64,000 nt of DNA from Pseudomonas grandcourensis (GCF_039909015.1 NZ_CP150919.1:1836501-1900500), one strand, 5' to 3'. Shown: positions 38,350 through 49,622, numbered from the stretch's first letter. Notes: generated by a model from the letters alone, not told the origin. Program-made: numbers and translations.

Positions 38350-39975
38350 ATGAGCATCAGAAGTCTCAATATTGCGCCACGCGCGAGTCTCGGTTTTGGC
38401 CTGTTGGCGTTGATGGTTTTTGGCCTGGGGGCGTTCGCCCTGCTGCAAATGTCGAATATGCGGGCGCAGTCCGATCAGGTCGATGACAACTGGCTGCCCA
38501 GCGTGATGGCGGTCGGTGATATGAGTCAGGACATGTTGCGGTTGCGGGCATTGACCATGCGTTTGCTGATCAATCGCGATCCACAGGCACAGACGCAGAA
38601 CGTCAGCAAAATCAACGATCTCAAAAATGTTCTCGACCAGGCCCAGCAGCGCTATGACAAGTTGATTGTGCTGCCTGAAGAGCGGGTGTTGTTCGATCGC
38701 TTCAAGGCGGCCGAGAGCAAATACCTGCAGTTTCAGAGTCAGGTGATGGCCCAGGCTACCCAGGGACAGGTGGAAGAGGCGGCGGCCATTCTCAATGGCG
38801 AGATGAATCCGCTGGCCGATGAGATCACGGTCACCCTCAGGGAGTTGGTCGAACTCAGCAGGCACAACGCCAATCTGGCGACTGAGGCGGGGCGCCTGGT
38901 GTTCAACCAGTCACGGATCTGGGTCGGGGTGATGATCGGTGTGACTGCGCTGATCACCATTGGCCTGGCACTGTTGCTGACGCGCAGCATCGTGTTGCCG
39001 CTGTCACAGTCGTTGAAAGTGGCCGAGGTGGTCGCCGGTGGGGACCTCACCGCAAGCATCAGCATTACCGGCAAGGACGAACCCGCGCGGTTGCTGCACG
39101 CGCTCAAGAGCATGCAGCAGAGTTTGCGTGAAACCATTCAACGTATCTCCGATTCATCCCGTCAATTGGCCTCGGCTTCGGAGGAGCTCAGTTGCGTCAC
39201 GGAAGACGCCACCCGTGGCCTGCATCAGCAGAGCCTGGAGATTGAGCAGGCCGCCACGGCGGTCAACCAGATGACTGCCGCCGTGGAAGAAGTGGCGAGC
39301 AATGCGGCCGCAACGTCGCAAGCTTCCCGCGAGTCCGACCGCATTGCCCAGCACGGGCGAGAACAGGTGCACCAGACGGTGCTGTCGATCGAGTCGCTGG
39401 CTGAAGATGTCACCACCAACGTCGCTCAGGTCGAAGACCTGGCGCAGAAGGTGTATGGCATCACAACCGTGTTGGACGTGATTCGCGCGATTGCCGAGCA
39501 GACCAATCTGCTGGCCTTGAATGCGGCCATCGAAGCCGCGCGGGCCGGGGACGCCGGGCGCGGGTTTGCGGTAGTGGCCGATGAGGTGCGGGCCCTGGCG
39601 CATCGTACCCAGCAATCGACCCGGGAAATCGAACAGATGATTACCGGTATCCAGCAGGGCACTGACCTGGCTGTCAGCTCGATGCAGCAAAGCAACACCC
39701 GGGCGCGCTCGACACTGGAAGCGGCGAAAGCGGCGGGCGTTGCCCTGGAGGATATCGCTTCGGCATTCACCGTGATCAATGAGCGCAACATCGTGATTGC
39801 CAGCGCCTCGGAGGAGCAGGCGGCGGTGGCGCGGGAGGTGGATCGCAACTTGATGAATATCCGTGACCTGGCGCAACAGAGCTCGGCCGGGGCGAACCAG
39901 ACCAGCGCGGCGAGTCAGGAGTTGTCGCGCCTGGCGGTGGATCTGAATACCTTGGTGGCGCGGTTTTCGGTCTGA
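38350..39975 (+). CDS. methyl-accepting chemotaxis protein
   Basis: A 541-residue chemoreceptor. The first membrane helix (about 13-35) is followed by a periplasmic four-helix-bundle ligand domain (about 36-190, with [23 protein letters not shown] as in 4HB_MCP sensors, quoted in part), a second helix (about 193-215), a HAMP domain and the signalling domain. The hairpin tip [21 protein letters not shown] is fully conserved. There is no C-terminal receptor pentapeptide. The ligand is unknown. The start at 38350 follows GGAAGGAACC. Confidence 0.94.
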   Translation: MSIRSLNIAPRASLGFGLLALMVFGLGAFALLQMSNMRAQSDQVDDNWLPSVMAVGDMSQDMLRLRALTMRLLINRDPQAQTQNVSKINDLKNVLDQAQQRYDKLIVLPEERVLFDRFKAAESKYLQFQSQVMAQATQGQVEEAAAILNGEMNPLADEITVTLRELVELSRHNANLATEAGRLVFNQSRIWVGVMIGVTALITIGLALLLTRSIVLPLSQSLKVAEVVAGGDLTASISITGKDEPARLLHALKSMQQSLRETIQRISDSSRQLASASEELSCVTEDATRGLHQQSLEIEQAATAVNQMTAAVEEVASNAAATSQASRESDRIAQHGREQVHQTVLSIESLAEDVTTNVAQVEDLAQKVYGITTVLDVIRAIAEQTNLLALNAAIEAARAGDAGRGFAVVADEVRALAHRTQQSTREIEQMITGIQQGTDLAVSSMQQSNTRARSTLEAAKAAGVALEDIASAFTVINERNIVIASASEEQAAVAREVDRNLMNIRDLAQQSSAGANQTSAASQELSRLAVDLNTLVARFSV

Positions 39976-39985
39976 ATGACAGGCG

Positions 39986-40015
39986 AAAAAAAGCCCCGCG
40001 ACTGCGAGGCTTTTT
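39986..40015. terminator. bidirectional terminator after the chemoreceptor
   Basis: AAAAAAGCCCCGCGACTGCGAGGCTTTTTC, with an AAAGCC..CGC/GCG..GGCTTT stem and A and T runs on either side, lying between convergent genes. Confidence 0.85.
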
Positions 40016-40029
40016 CGTATCGATCCGGA

Positions 40030-40743
40030 TCAGCTGCCTTTGACTGGCTTGCCGTTGACCGTACCGTCCAGGAGCATGATGTTGTATTCCTTGCCGTCGG
40101 TTTCGACTTGTTGCAGGCGGACCAGCAGGTAATCCCAATCCTTGGCGAACCACATCACGGTGATGCGTTTGTTTTGTGTCGGGTCGCGTACACGTTCAAC
40201 CTTGATCGCATCGATCTTGCCGGCCTTGGTGTCGACCTTTTCAGCGCCCAGCACGCGGAAGTCATAGGTATCGACTTCACTGCCGTCGACCACCTGATAA
40301 CTCATGCTTTTTTTGCCGGCGGCGACGTCGTGCTGCAGGGCCAGTTGGTAGCTGGATTTGTCGAGCATGCCGCGGTTCAGCGGAACCTTCACCGCGTCGC
40401 CGCGATCGGTACCGGTGACCATTTTGGTATTCCAGTCGAAATCCAGATCCGATTTCTTGGCCTTGCCCAAGCCGCCACGTTCAAAGTGGTACGACTCTGG
40501 AAGAAGCATGTCCTTGTCCAGGGTCAGTGTGCTTTCCTCGGACAGGCTGGCGATCATCATCGATGCCTTGAAACTCAGTTTCCATTTGCCATCGCTGGTT
40601 TTTTCGAGGCTGCGCTCGGCAGTGCCGCTCATGGGCAACTGCTTCCAGTCGGCGGTGTAGCTGGCGGAGAAAGGTTGAAGTTCTGCCGCCTGGGCGAAGG
40701 GCAAGGCGAGCAGAGCGCAAGCGAAGAGCAGGGCGCGACGCAT
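40030..40743 (-). CDS. DUF3108 periplasmic protein
   Basis: A 237-residue exported protein (signal MRRALLFACALLALPFAQA) that matches the DUF3108 pattern: FSASYTADWKQLPMSGTAERSLEK near the start and WFAKDWDYLLVRLQQVETDGKEYNIML near the end (motif parts). It is conserved just downstream of purN in pseudomonads. Function unknown; probably a lipid- or envelope-related beta-strand protein. Confidence 0.88.
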   Translation of the reverse strand: MRRALLFACALLALPFAQAAELQPFSASYTADWKQLPMSGTAERSLEKTSDGKWKLSFKASMMIASLSEESTLTLDKDMLLPESYHFERGGLGKAKKSDLDFDWNTKMVTGTDRGDAVKVPLNRGMLDKSSYQLALQHDVAAGKKSMSYQVVDGSEVDTYDFRVLGAEKVDTKAGKIDAIKVERVRDPTQNKRITVMWFAKDWDYLLVRLQQVETDGKEYNIMLLDGTVNGKPVKGS

Positions 40744-40751
40744 AAAATCTC

Positions 40752-41402
40752 CTAGTTTCGAATCAAGTGGCCGCTGGCCGCGAGTAACTGTCCATCCAGT
40801 AAAGCACCTTGCTCGCCGAGGGCCAGACGACCTTCGGCAAACCAGCGTACGGCCATCGGGTAGATCAGGTGTTCCTGAACATGGACCCGCTGCGCCAGAC
40901 TCTGCGGCGAATCCTGTAACTCTACCGGTATTACAGCCTGTACGACCAGTGGTCCGCCATCGAGTTCCTCGGTGACGAAGTGCACGGAGCAGCCGTGCTC
41001 GGTGTCGCCAGCCTCCAGCGCACGCTCATGAGTGTGTAACCCTTTGTATTTGGGTAGCAGCGAGGGATGGATATTGAGCAGGCGACCCTGATAGTGGCGT
41101 ACGAAACCGGCGCTGAGAATGCGCATGAATCCGGCCAGTACCACGAGTTTGGGATTGAAGGCGTCGATCAGTTCGATCAGCGCGGCATCGAAGGCCTCGC
41201 GACCTTCGAAAGCCTTGTGATCCAGGGCGCGGGTATCGATACCCGCGTCTCTGGCGCGTTGCAGGCCGTAGGCATCGGCACGGTTGGAAATCACCGCAGC
41301 GATGCGGACCGGGCTGTCGCCGGTCCGCGTGCTGTCGATCAAGGCCTGCAAGTTACTGCCGGTGCCGGACAACAGCACCACGACATCACAGGTCTTAGGC
41401 AT
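40752..41402 (-). CDS. purN: phosphoribosylglycinamide formyltransferase
   Basis: A 216-residue enzyme that transfers formyl from 10-formyl-THF to GAR, the third step of purine synthesis. VVLLSGTGSNLQALID is the phosphate-binding start. The catalytic triad region is seen in LLNIHPSLLPKYKGLHTHERAL (Asn, His) and HFVTEELDGGPLVVQ (Asp). It overlaps purM by one base, so the two are translationally coupled. Confidence 0.97.
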   Translation of the reverse strand: MPKTCDVVVLLSGTGSNLQALIDSTRTGDSPVRIAAVISNRADAYGLQRARDAGIDTRALDHKAFEGREAFDAALIELIDAFNPKLVVLAGFMRILSAGFVRHYQGRLLNIHPSLLPKYKGLHTHERALEAGDTEHGCSVHFVTEELDGGPLVVQAVIPVELQDSPQSLAQRVHVQEHLIYPMAVRWFAEGRLALGEQGALLDGQLLAASGHLIRN

Positions 41403-42460
41403 CAGTGAGCCTTGAGGTTCTTCAGTTCAACCTGGGCCGCGCCTTCGGCAGCGGTGGAGATCTGGCCGATGACCCAAGGCTGCTCGCCCGCTTCGCGCAG
41501 AACGTTCAGGGCCGTTTCAACGTGCTCTTGAGCGACGCAGATGACCATGCCCACGCCGCAGTTCAGCACGCGGTGCATTTCGTTCTCGTCAACGTTGCCT
41601 TTTTCTTGCAGCCAGTCGAACACTGCAGGGCGATTCCAGCTTGCCACGTCAACCACGGCTTGAGCGCCTTTTGGCAGAACGCGCGGGATGTTGTCCAGCA
41701 GGCCGCCACCGGTGATGTGGGCCATGGCTTTGACCGCGCCGGTTTCCTTGATCAGCTTGAGCAGCGGCTTCACGTAGATACGGGTCGGGGCCATCAGCAG
41801 ATCGGCCAGCGGCTTGCCGTCGAGCTGGGTGTTCTCGATATCGGCGCCGGACACTTCGATGATCTTGCGGATCAGCGAGTAGCCATTGGAGTGCGGGCCG
41901 GAGGACGGCAGGGCGAGCAGGGCATCGCCGGCAGCGACCTTGGAGCCGTCGATGATTTCGGATTTTTCCACGACGCCGACGCAGAAACCGGCCAGGTCGT
42001 AGTCTTCGCCTTCGTACATACCCGGCATTTCAGCGGTTTCGCCGCCAACCAGCGAGCAACCCGACAGTTCGCAGCCGGCGCCGATGCCGGTCACAACCTG
42101 GGCAGCGGTGTCGACGTTCAGTTTGCCGGTGGCATAGTAGTCGAGGAAGAACAGCGGCTCGGCGCCGCACACCACCAGGTCGTTGACGCACATGGCAACC
42201 AGGTCGATGCCGATGCTGTCGTGCTTGTTCAGGTTCAGGGCCAGGCGCAGCTTGGTGCCGACGCCGTCGGTACCGGAAACCAGCACGGGCTGCTTGTAGC
42301 CGGCCGGGATTTCGCAGAGGGCGCCGAAACCGCCCAGGCCGCCCATGACTTCCGGGCGCGCAGTGCGCTTGGCGACGCTCTTGATGCGTTCGACCAATGC
42401 TTCACCGGCGTCGATGTCTACACCGGCGTCCTTGTAGCTCAGGGAGGGTTGCTTGCTCAT
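41402..42460 (-). CDS. purM: phosphoribosylformylglycinamidine cyclo-ligase
   Basis: A 352-residue AIR synthetase, the fifth step of purine synthesis. Family signatures are [69 protein letters not shown] and [17 protein letters not shown] (ATP- and FGAM-binding). The purMN operon is a common arrangement. Confidence 0.98.
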   Translation of the reverse strand: MSKQPSLSYKDAGVDIDAGEALVERIKSVAKRTARPEVMGGLGGFGALCEIPAGYKQPVLVSGTDGVGTKLRLALNLNKHDSIGIDLVAMCVNDLVVCGAEPLFFLDYYATGKLNVDTAAQVVTGIGAGCELSGCSLVGGETAEMPGMYEGEDYDLAGFCVGVVEKSEIIDGSKVAAGDALLALPSSGPHSNGYSLIRKIIEVSGADIENTQLDGKPLADLLMAPTRIYVKPLLKLIKETGAVKAMAHITGGGLLDNIPRVLPKGAQAVVDVASWNRPAVFDWLQEKGNVDENEMHRVLNCGVGMVICVAQEHVETALNVLREAGEQPWVIGQISTAAEGAAQVELKNLKAH

Positions 42461-42847
42461 GATCCAGGCCTTTAGGGGGGGGATTTCTGGGTAACGACCG
42501 AGTCCGTCGGGAGCGCCGAAACTGCGTAGGCGAGAACCATGCGCGCTATTCGGACACTACCCGGCTGTTGCCGGTCTGCGAAGGCGCGCGATTTTATCAG
42601 GCTTGAGCCGCAGCGGCCATCCTCAGGCCGACAGCAGGGCCATTTCCGGTCAAAAAAAACCGTTAATGCGCGGTGTCAGTGGCATCCTGCATGGCTGTAT
42701 AAGGTATCGCGATTAACCGTCTATCGTTATGACAGTGCGAAAACTTACCCGGGACGTGTGAATGTTTTGCGTCGGGCAACGGTCACAGTCTTGCTCGATC
42801 GTCTTCATGCGGTCTGTTCCAGCCGCTCTTGTCGTCAGGAATCTTCC
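42461..42847. other. 387-base divergent region between purM and the DUF2066 gene
   Basis: It should hold the promoters of purMN (minus) and of the DUF2066 gene (plus). I see poly-G (GGGGGGGG near 42474) before purM and a poly-A tract near 42654, but no recognised operator. The open frame running in from 42539 reads into the DUF2066 gene and lacks a ribosome site. Confidence 0.5.
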
Positions 42848-43900
42848 ATGCGTTTTTGTAAATTCTTGCTTGTGAGTTGTTTGTCAGTGGTCAGCCTGGT
42901 CAGTCACGCCGAAACCGTCAAAGGCCTTTATCAGGTTCGCGAGCCGGTGAATGGCCAGTCGCCCGAGGAGCGCGACCAAGCGACTCAGCGTGCGTTGGAC
43001 ACGCTTGTATTGCGCCTGACCGGCGACCCCAAGGCCGCTCAAAGTCCGGGGCTGGCGGCGATTCGCAAAGACCCGCAACAGATCATCAGCCAATACGGCT
43101 TTGAGGCCGGGCCGCCGGAAGTCCTGAAGGTCGATTTCGATCCGGGTACCACCGAGCAGGCCTTGCGCCGCGCCGGTCTGGCCATGTGGGGCGCCAATCG
43201 GCCGTCGATCCTCGGCTGGTGGTTGAATGATTCCACCGAGGGTTCAAGCCTGGTGGGCGACGGCCAGGCCAGCGCGGCGCCACTGCGTCGGGCTGCCCAG
43301 CACCGTGGCTTGCCATTGCGCTTGCCATTGGCGGATTTGAATGAGCAGATCGTCGCGACCGCGCCGAATCTGGAGGGCGCAGATCCCGCGCCTTTACATG
43401 CGGCGTCGGAGCGCTACAACGCCGACGCCCTGCTCGCGGTACACGCCAAGGAAGAGGGCGGGCAGTGGCAAGCCAAGTGGCAATTGTGGCTGGGGGATAA
43501 AAAAGAGGCCGGCAGTGTGCAGGGCGCCGATCAGGCCGCCGTGGCCGACGCGGTGATGCTGGCGGTCAACGAGCGCCTTGCGCCACGGTTTGTTGCCAAA
43601 CCCGGTGCTTCGAGCGAGCAGTTGCTGGAAGTGCAGGGCATGAATCTTGAACACTACGCGTCGCTCGGGCGTTTGCTGGAGCCATTTGGCGGGCGCGTAC
43701 AAAGTGTCGAGGGCGACCGGATTCTCTATCGGGTCAATGGCAGCGTCGATCAGCTGCGTGCACAACTGTCGCTGGCGAGGCTGCAGGAAGCGCCGGCGGG
43801 GCAAGCCCCGGCACCGGTAGCGCCCGTTCAGCCAGCCACCGGCAGCCCGGTGCCCGTCGCCGCGCCGGCCCCAACCCCGCAACTGCGTTATCGCTGGTAG
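42848..43900 (+). CDS. DUF2066 exported protein
   Basis: A 350-residue exported protein (signal MRFCKFLLVSCLSVVSLVSHA), then YQVREPVNGQSPEERDQATQRALDTLVLRLTG typical of DUF2066 (motif parts). It ends in a Pro/Ala-rich tail (about 325-350). Function unknown. It is regularly encoded before the PerM-like transporter and hda, as here, and the next gene begins 36 bases later. Confidence 0.88.
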   Translation: MRFCKFLLVSCLSVVSLVSHAETVKGLYQVREPVNGQSPEERDQATQRALDTLVLRLTGDPKAAQSPGLAAIRKDPQQIISQYGFEAGPPEVLKVDFDPGTTEQALRRAGLAMWGANRPSILGWWLNDSTEGSSLVGDGQASAAPLRRAAQHRGLPLRLPLADLNEQIVATAPNLEGADPAPLHAASERYNADALLAVHAKEEGGQWQAKWQLWLGDKKEAGSVQGADQAAVADAVMLAVNERLAPRFVAKPGASSEQLLEVQGMNLEHYASLGRLLEPFGGRVQSVEGDRILYRVNGSVDQLRAQLSLARLQEAPAGQAPAPVAPVQPATGSPVPVAAPAPTPQLRYRW

Positions 43901-43936
43901 TTTTTCTTTCTTTATATAGAAGCAATGGAGTGGTTC

Positions 43937-45010
43937 ATGGCCGATTCGCGGCGTTGGTTCTGGCTCGGTGGGGTGGTCCTGCTGTGTGTGTTTGTCTGGT
44001 TGTTGCATCCGATCCTGACGCCGTTCCTGGTGGCGCTGCTGTTGGCCTACCTGTTCGACCCGCTGGTGGATCGGCTGGAGAAGGCAGGCCTGTCCCGAAC
44101 CTGGGGTGTCGTGGCGGTGTTTACCCTGTTTACATTGATCTTCACCGCGCTGCTGTTGGTGTTGGTGCCGTTGCTCGCCAGGCAGTTGTTTCGTTTGTAT
44201 GAGCTGGCCCCGCAGATGCTCGACTGGCTGCAGCACACGGCATTGCCGTGGGCACAATCGAAGTTCGGCCTGTCGGAAGGTTTCTGGAAGTTCGACAAGC
44301 TCAAGGCCGCCATCAGCGAGCATATGAGTCAGACCACTGATGTGGTCGGCGTGGTGTTGAGCCATGCCACGGCCTCGGGGCTGGCGTTGATCGGCTGGCT
44401 GGCAAATCTGGTGCTGATTCCCGTGGTGAGCTTCTACCTGTTGCGCGATTGGGATCTGATGATGGCCAAGCTCCGCAGCCTGCTGCCCCGTGATCGTGAA
44501 GCGCGAGCGGTGTCGCTGGCGGGTGAATGCCATGAAGTGCTCGGCGCCTTCGTGCGCGGACAGTTGCTGGTGATGGTGGCCTTGGGTGTGATCTACGCAG
44601 CCGGCCTGATGCTGGTCGGGTTGGAACTGGGCCTGTTGATTGGCCTGATTGCCGGCCTGGCGGCGATTGTGCCGTACATGGGGTTTATCATCGGCATTGG
44701 CGCGGCGCTCATTGCGGGGTTGTTCCAGTTCGGCGGTGATCTTTATCCGATGCTCGGCATTGTCGCGGTGTTCATGGTCGGTCAGGCGCTGGAGGGTATG
44801 GTGCTGACCCCCATGCTGGTCGGTGACCGGATTGGCCTGCACCCGGTGGCGGTGATTTTCTCGATCCTGGCCGGTGGTGAGCTGTTTGGCTTTACCGGTG
44901 TTCTGCTGGCGTTGCCGGTCGCTGCGGTGATCATGGTGCTGGTGCGCCATGTGCATGATTTGTATAAGGATTCTGAAATTTACGGAAGAAGCGACGAGCC
45001 GCAGGTGTAA
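43937..45010 (+). CDS. AI-2E/PerM-family transporter
   Basis: A 357-residue inner-membrane protein with about eight helices. The N-terminus VVLLCVFVWLLHPILTPFLVALLLAYLFDPLVDRLEK and the C-terminal GQALEGMVLTPMLVGDRIGLHPVAVIFSILAGGELFGF (quoted in parts) are typical of the AI-2E/PerM family. Members include proposed autoinducer-2 exporters and Na+/H+ antiporters; the function here is unproven. The start at 43937 (MADSRRWFW) is favoured because GGAG lies 5 bases before it, over ATG 43925. Confidence 0.9.
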   Translation: MADSRRWFWLGGVVLLCVFVWLLHPILTPFLVALLLAYLFDPLVDRLEKAGLSRTWGVVAVFTLFTLIFTALLLVLVPLLARQLFRLYELAPQMLDWLQHTALPWAQSKFGLSEGFWKFDKLKAAISEHMSQTTDVVGVVLSHATASGLALIGWLANLVLIPVVSFYLLRDWDLMMAKLRSLLPRDREARAVSLAGECHEVLGAFVRGQLLVMVALGVIYAAGLMLVGLELGLLIGLIAGLAAIVPYMGFIIGIGAALIAGLFQFGGDLYPMLGIVAVFMVGQALEGMVLTPMLVGDRIGLHPVAVIFSILAGGELFGFTGVLLALPVAAVIMVLVRHVHDLYKDSEIYGRSDEPQV

Positions 45011-45241
45011 GGGCTGTCGATAGGCGATTGTGGGCTGCCCGGGTTCGTACCGGATCAGCCTGCTGGCGTCGCCCGACTGTCACATGCACCGCCAAAGAAT
45101 CTGTCACAAAACCGATGCATTAACGCAAACCTTTGATTTTGCTTGTGGTCTGTCGCATTGTGCGGTCCGCCTCACGGGTATAAACTTCGCAAACTTTACA
45201 CAGAGGCCACTAACGGTTCCTTTTGGAACTGTTCAGTCAGC

Positions 45242-45946
45242 ATGAAACCGATTCAGCTGCCCCTAGGTGTGCGTCTGCGTGACGACGCCACCTTTATCAA
45301 CTACTACCCAGGCGCCAATGCCGCTGCACTCGGCTATGTCGAGCGGCTGTGCGAAGCCGACGCCGGCTGGACCGAAAGCCTGATCTACCTTTGGGGTAAA
45401 GACGGGGTAGGGCGTACGCACCTGTTGCAGGCCGCCTGCCTGCGCTTCGAGCAAATGGGGGAGCCTGCGGTGTACCTGCCGTTGGCGGAGCTGCTTGATC
45501 GCGGCATTGAAATCCTCGACAACCTCGAACAGTACGAACTGGTCTGCCTGGATGATTTGCAAGTGGTTGCCGGGCGAGCGGACTGGGAAGAGGCGCTGTT
45601 CCATCTGTTCAATCGCTTGCGTGACAGCGGTCGACGTTTGCTGATTGCCGCATCGACATCCCCGCGTGAGCTGCCTGTGAAGCTGGCGGATCTCAAATCC
45701 CGCCTGACCCTGGCCTTGATCTTCCAGATGCGCCCGCTGTCCGATGAGGACAAATTGCGTGCCCTGCAATTGCGCGCATCCCGTCGCGGCCTGCATCTGA
45801 CCGATGAAGTCGGGCATTTCATTCTGACTCGCGGTACCCGCAGCATGAGCGCACTTTTCGAGCTGCTCGAGCGTCTCGACCAGGCCTCCCTCCAGGCTCA
45901 GCGCAAGCTGACAATCCCGTTTTTGAAAGAAACCCTCGGCTGGTAA
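45242..45946 (+). CDS. hda: DnaA regulatory inactivator Hda
   Basis: A 234-residue DnaA-like AAA+ protein that, with the DNA-loaded sliding clamp, stimulates DnaA-ATP hydrolysis and prevents over-initiation. The N-terminal clamp-binding motif is IQLPLGV (residues 4-10), and the Walker-A-like loop is WGKDGVGRTHLLQAA. CLDDLQ is Walker B, and RPLSDEDKLRALQLRA with AQRKLTIPFLKETL matches E. coli Hda. The start at 45242 is fixed by the clamp motif, although no good ribosome site is seen; a small hairpin GTTCC-TTTT-GGAAC (45216-45229) precedes it. Confidence 0.95.
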   Translation: MKPIQLPLGVRLRDDATFINYYPGANAAALGYVERLCEADAGWTESLIYLWGKDGVGRTHLLQAACLRFEQMGEPAVYLPLAELLDRGIEILDNLEQYELVCLDDLQVVAGRADWEEALFHLFNRLRDSGRRLLIAASTSPRELPVKLADLKSRLTLALIFQMRPLSDEDKLRALQLRASRRGLHLTDEVGHFILTRGTRSMSALFELLERLDQASLQAQRKLTIPFLKETLGW

Positions 45947-46168
45947 ACCCGCTGAAACCGGGGCTTTTAGCCGGCTCGGCATCTTTCAGGCGCCAGAAAT
46001 CCCGCTTTCCTGCCAGGTTGCAGGCCGCGCGTATGTTTAAAATGGGCTTAAGCGCTTAGATGTAAACGAGAAACGGATAAGTCACAAAAAGATCGATTGA
46101 ATTTGCAAATGAGGTTGATAGCGGGCATAGTCTCGGCTTCTTTACAACTATCAGCCACGGTCGTGCCC

Positions 46169-46801
46169 ATGCTAAATCGCTTCGCACCCCTCGTGCCTCT
46201 CGCACTCGTTACCCTGTTGTTCGGTTGCGCCGCCCACACTCCGGTGGCCCAACAAGCTCCGCAACAGCAGGTTCAACACTCGGCCACTGCCCAGTCTTCC
46301 GCTCTCTTTCAGGAAGAGCTGGCCACCGAAAAAGAACTCGCAGATTTCGCTGGCGGCAAGTCCTACCAGCTTCCGGTCCTGGCCGACAGCATCCTCGAAC
46401 GTGGCATGTCCCTGATCGGTACCCGTTACCGTTTCGGCGGTACTTCTGAAGCCGGCTTCGATTGCAGTGGTTTCATCGGTTACCTGTTCCGCGAAGAAGC
46501 AGGCATGAACCTGCCACGCTCCACCCGCGAAATGATCAACGTGGACGCTCCGCTGGTCTCGCGCAGCAAACTTGAGCCGGGTGACCTGCTGTTCTTCGCC
46601 ACCAATGGTCGTCGTGGTCGCGTCAGTCACGCCGGGATCTACCTGGGTGACAACCAGTTCATCCACTCCAGCAGCCGCCGCAGCGGTGGTGTACGCATCG
46701 ATAGCCTGGGTGACAGCTACTGGAGCAAGACCTTCATCGAAGCCAAGCGCGCCCTGGCAATGGCACCTAACGCGTCGCCAATCGTCACTGCACGTAAATA
46801 A
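46169..46801 (+). CDS. NlpC/P60 (C40) cell-wall peptidase lipoprotein 1
   Basis: A 210-residue outer-membrane-type lipoprotein (MLNRFAPLVPLALVTLLFGC, lipobox LFGC) with a C-terminal NlpC/P60 domain. The catalytic Cys is in GFDCSGFIGYLF, the His in RVSHAGIYLGDNQFIHSSS, and GTRYRFGGTSEAGFDCSG is the usual lead-in. Likely a D,L-endopeptidase on peptidoglycan stem peptides, related to MepS/Spr. The start at 46169 is set by the lipobox spacing; the frame is open further upstream. Confidence 0.9.
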   Translation: MLNRFAPLVPLALVTLLFGCAAHTPVAQQAPQQQVQHSATAQSSALFQEELATEKELADFAGGKSYQLPVLADSILERGMSLIGTRYRFGGTSEAGFDCSGFIGYLFREEAGMNLPRSTREMINVDAPLVSRSKLEPGDLLFFATNGRRGRVSHAGIYLGDNQFIHSSSRRSGGVRIDSLGDSYWSKTFIEAKRALAMAPNASPIVTARK

Positions 46802-46835
46802 GCGGACATTTTGTAAGGCGAACTTAAAGTCTTAC

Positions 46836-46863
46836 TTGAAGTTTGTCGCGTAGCCGCTAGAAT
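46836..46863 (+). promoter_or_regulatory. candidate sigma-70 promoter before the second C40 gene
   Basis: TTGAAG (46836-46841), a 16-base spacer and TAGAAT (46858-46863). Transcription would start near 46870, just before a terminator hairpin. Confidence 0.5.
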
Positions 46864-46883
46864 CTTGATCTACAAATGATGGC

Positions 46884-46918
46884 AAACCGCCTGCGTCCAA
46901 CGCAGGCGGTTTTCTTTT
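46884..46918 (+). terminator. hairpin terminator/attenuator between the two C40 genes
   Basis: AACCGCCTGCG-TCCAA-CGCAGGCGGTT, 11 perfect base pairs, followed by TTCTTTTC. It ends the first C40 gene and would also terminate a short transcript from the promoter at 46836-46863. Confidence 0.85.
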
Positions 46919-46966
46919 CTGCGCTCCCCGCAGAAAAAGCCGCAGCCAGATCAGGATGTTCTGCTT

Positions 46967-47503
46967 ATGACGATGTCGGCCCGCCTCGCAATCATGTTCT
47001 TCGCAGCGCTGCTCAGTGCCTGCGCCAGCCGCACACCGCCTCCTGCGCCGGTGGTTCGCGCTCCCATCGTATTTGGTTCCTCACAAGCGTTTTCGCCCGA
47101 AGCGGAAGACGTGCTGTTTCGCGCGCTCGGACTGGTGGGCACGCCTTATCGCTGGGGTGGCAACACACCGGATTCCGGGTTTGATTGCAGCGGCCTGATC
47201 GCCTACGTGTACCGTGATGTTGCCGGCATTGCCTTGCCGCGCACCACTCGCGAGATGATCTCCATGCAAGCGGCGAATGTGGGCAAGGAAGGCCTGCAGA
47301 CCGGCGACCTGCTTTTCTTCGCCACCAATGGCGGCTCCCAGGTCAGTCATGCCGGCATCTACGTGGGAGAAGGACGCTTCGTCCACGCGCCGGCCACCGG
47401 TGGCACTGTGAAGCTCGACAGCCTGTCCAAGGCGTATTGGCAAAAGGCTTACCTGAGCGCCAAGCGTGTTCTGCAGCCTGAACATCTGGCGCGCAATCCG
47501 TAA
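46967..47503 (+). CDS. NlpC/P60 (C40) cell-wall peptidase lipoprotein 2
   Basis: A 178-residue paralogue of the upstream gene. The lipobox is LSAC in MTMSARLAIMFFAALLSAC, and a Pro-rich linker follows (RTPPPAPVVRAP). Catalytic Cys is in GFDCSGLIAYVY, His in QVSHAGIYVGEGRFVHAP, and the lead-in is GTPYRWGGNTPDSGFDCSG. The start at 46967 (or ATG 46973) gives a proper lipoprotein signal. The pair of C40 lipoproteins in tandem is conserved in Pseudomonas. Confidence 0.9.
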   Translation: MTMSARLAIMFFAALLSACASRTPPPAPVVRAPIVFGSSQAFSPEAEDVLFRALGLVGTPYRWGGNTPDSGFDCSGLIAYVYRDVAGIALPRTTREMISMQAANVGKEGLQTGDLLFFATNGGSQVSHAGIYVGEGRFVHAPATGGTVKLDSLSKAYWQKAYLSAKRVLQPEHLARNP

Positions 47504-47521
47504 CGTTCGGAGCTGGTGACC

Positions 47522-48184
47522 ATGACTGCTCGCACGCTTAATCTCGACGACGACCTGTACCAATACCTGCTCGATGTTTCCCTGCGCGAAACGCCTCTGC
47601 TCAAGCGCTTGCGCGATGAGACCCAGGCGCTGCCCATGGCGCGTTGGCAGGTGGCGCCTGAGCAGGGGCAGTTTCTTGCTTTGCTGGTGAAACTGACGGG
47701 GGCCAGGCGCTTGCTCGAAGTCGGCACCTTTACCGGTTACAGCGCACTGTGCATGGCGGCGGCATTGCCCGCTGACGGTTCGCTGATTTGCTGTGACATT
47801 CCCGGTGACTACAACGCCACCGCACGGTGCTACTGGCAAGAGGCGGGGCTCGCCGGGCGGATTGACCTGCGACTGGCCCCGGCGCTGGAAACCCTCGCCG
47901 AGCTTGAGCGACAAGGGCAGGGCGGGCAGTACGACCTGGTGTTCATCGATGCCGACAAGGCCAACTACCCGGCTTATCTGGAGCACGCCCTGCAATTGCT
48001 GCGGGTCGGTGGGCTGGCGGTGTTCGATAACACACTGTGGAGCGGGCGCGTGCTCGAGGCCAGCCCCGAGAGCGCGGACACCCGGGCGATCCAGGCACTC
48101 AACCGGGCGTTGAAGGATGATGCGCGGGTGGATCTGTCGTTGTTGCCGATCGGTGATGGTTTAACTCTGTGCCGCAAAAGGTAA
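47522..48184 (+). CDS. class I SAM-dependent O-methyltransferase (catechol-type)
   Basis: A 220-residue methyltransferase of the O-methyltransferase 3 family. The SAM-binding motif is LLEVGTFTGYSALCMAAALP (about 64-83), the metal/SAM acidic motif is DLVFIDADKANYPAYL and GGLAVFDNTLWSGRV follows, as in CCoAOMT-like enzymes. Substrate unknown. The ATG at 47522 has GGAG at about 47509; an in-frame GTG two codons earlier is less likely. Confidence 0.92.
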   Translation: MTARTLNLDDDLYQYLLDVSLRETPLLKRLRDETQALPMARWQVAPEQGQFLALLVKLTGARRLLEVGTFTGYSALCMAAALPADGSLICCDIPGDYNATARCYWQEAGLAGRIDLRLAPALETLAELERQGQGGQYDLVFIDADKANYPAYLEHALQLLRVGGLAVFDNTLWSGRVLEASPESADTRAIQALNRALKDDARVDLSLLPIGDGLTLCRKR

Positions 48185-48202
48185 GCGCTGACACCGATCC
48201 AA

Positions 48203-48294
48203 TGTGGGAGCGAGCTTGCTCGCGATGGCGGTGGGTCAGGCAACATCAAAGTTGAATGTGCAGGCCTCATCGCGAGCAAGCTCGCTCCCACAGG
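48203..48294. repeat. REPIN
   Basis: Inverted REPs TGTGGGAGCGAGCTTGCTCGCG and CGCGAGCAAGCTCGCTCCCACA with a spacer of about 45 bases, between convergent genes; the arms are exact complements. Confidence 0.92.
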
Positions 48295-48308
48295 TGGCTT
48301 GGCAGCCA

Positions 48309-49622
<1,314 letters not shown>

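Noticed and set aside
45143..45241. 33-residue N-terminal extension of Hda
   Set aside because: It would place non-family sequence before the clamp-binding motif, which must lie at the N-terminus.
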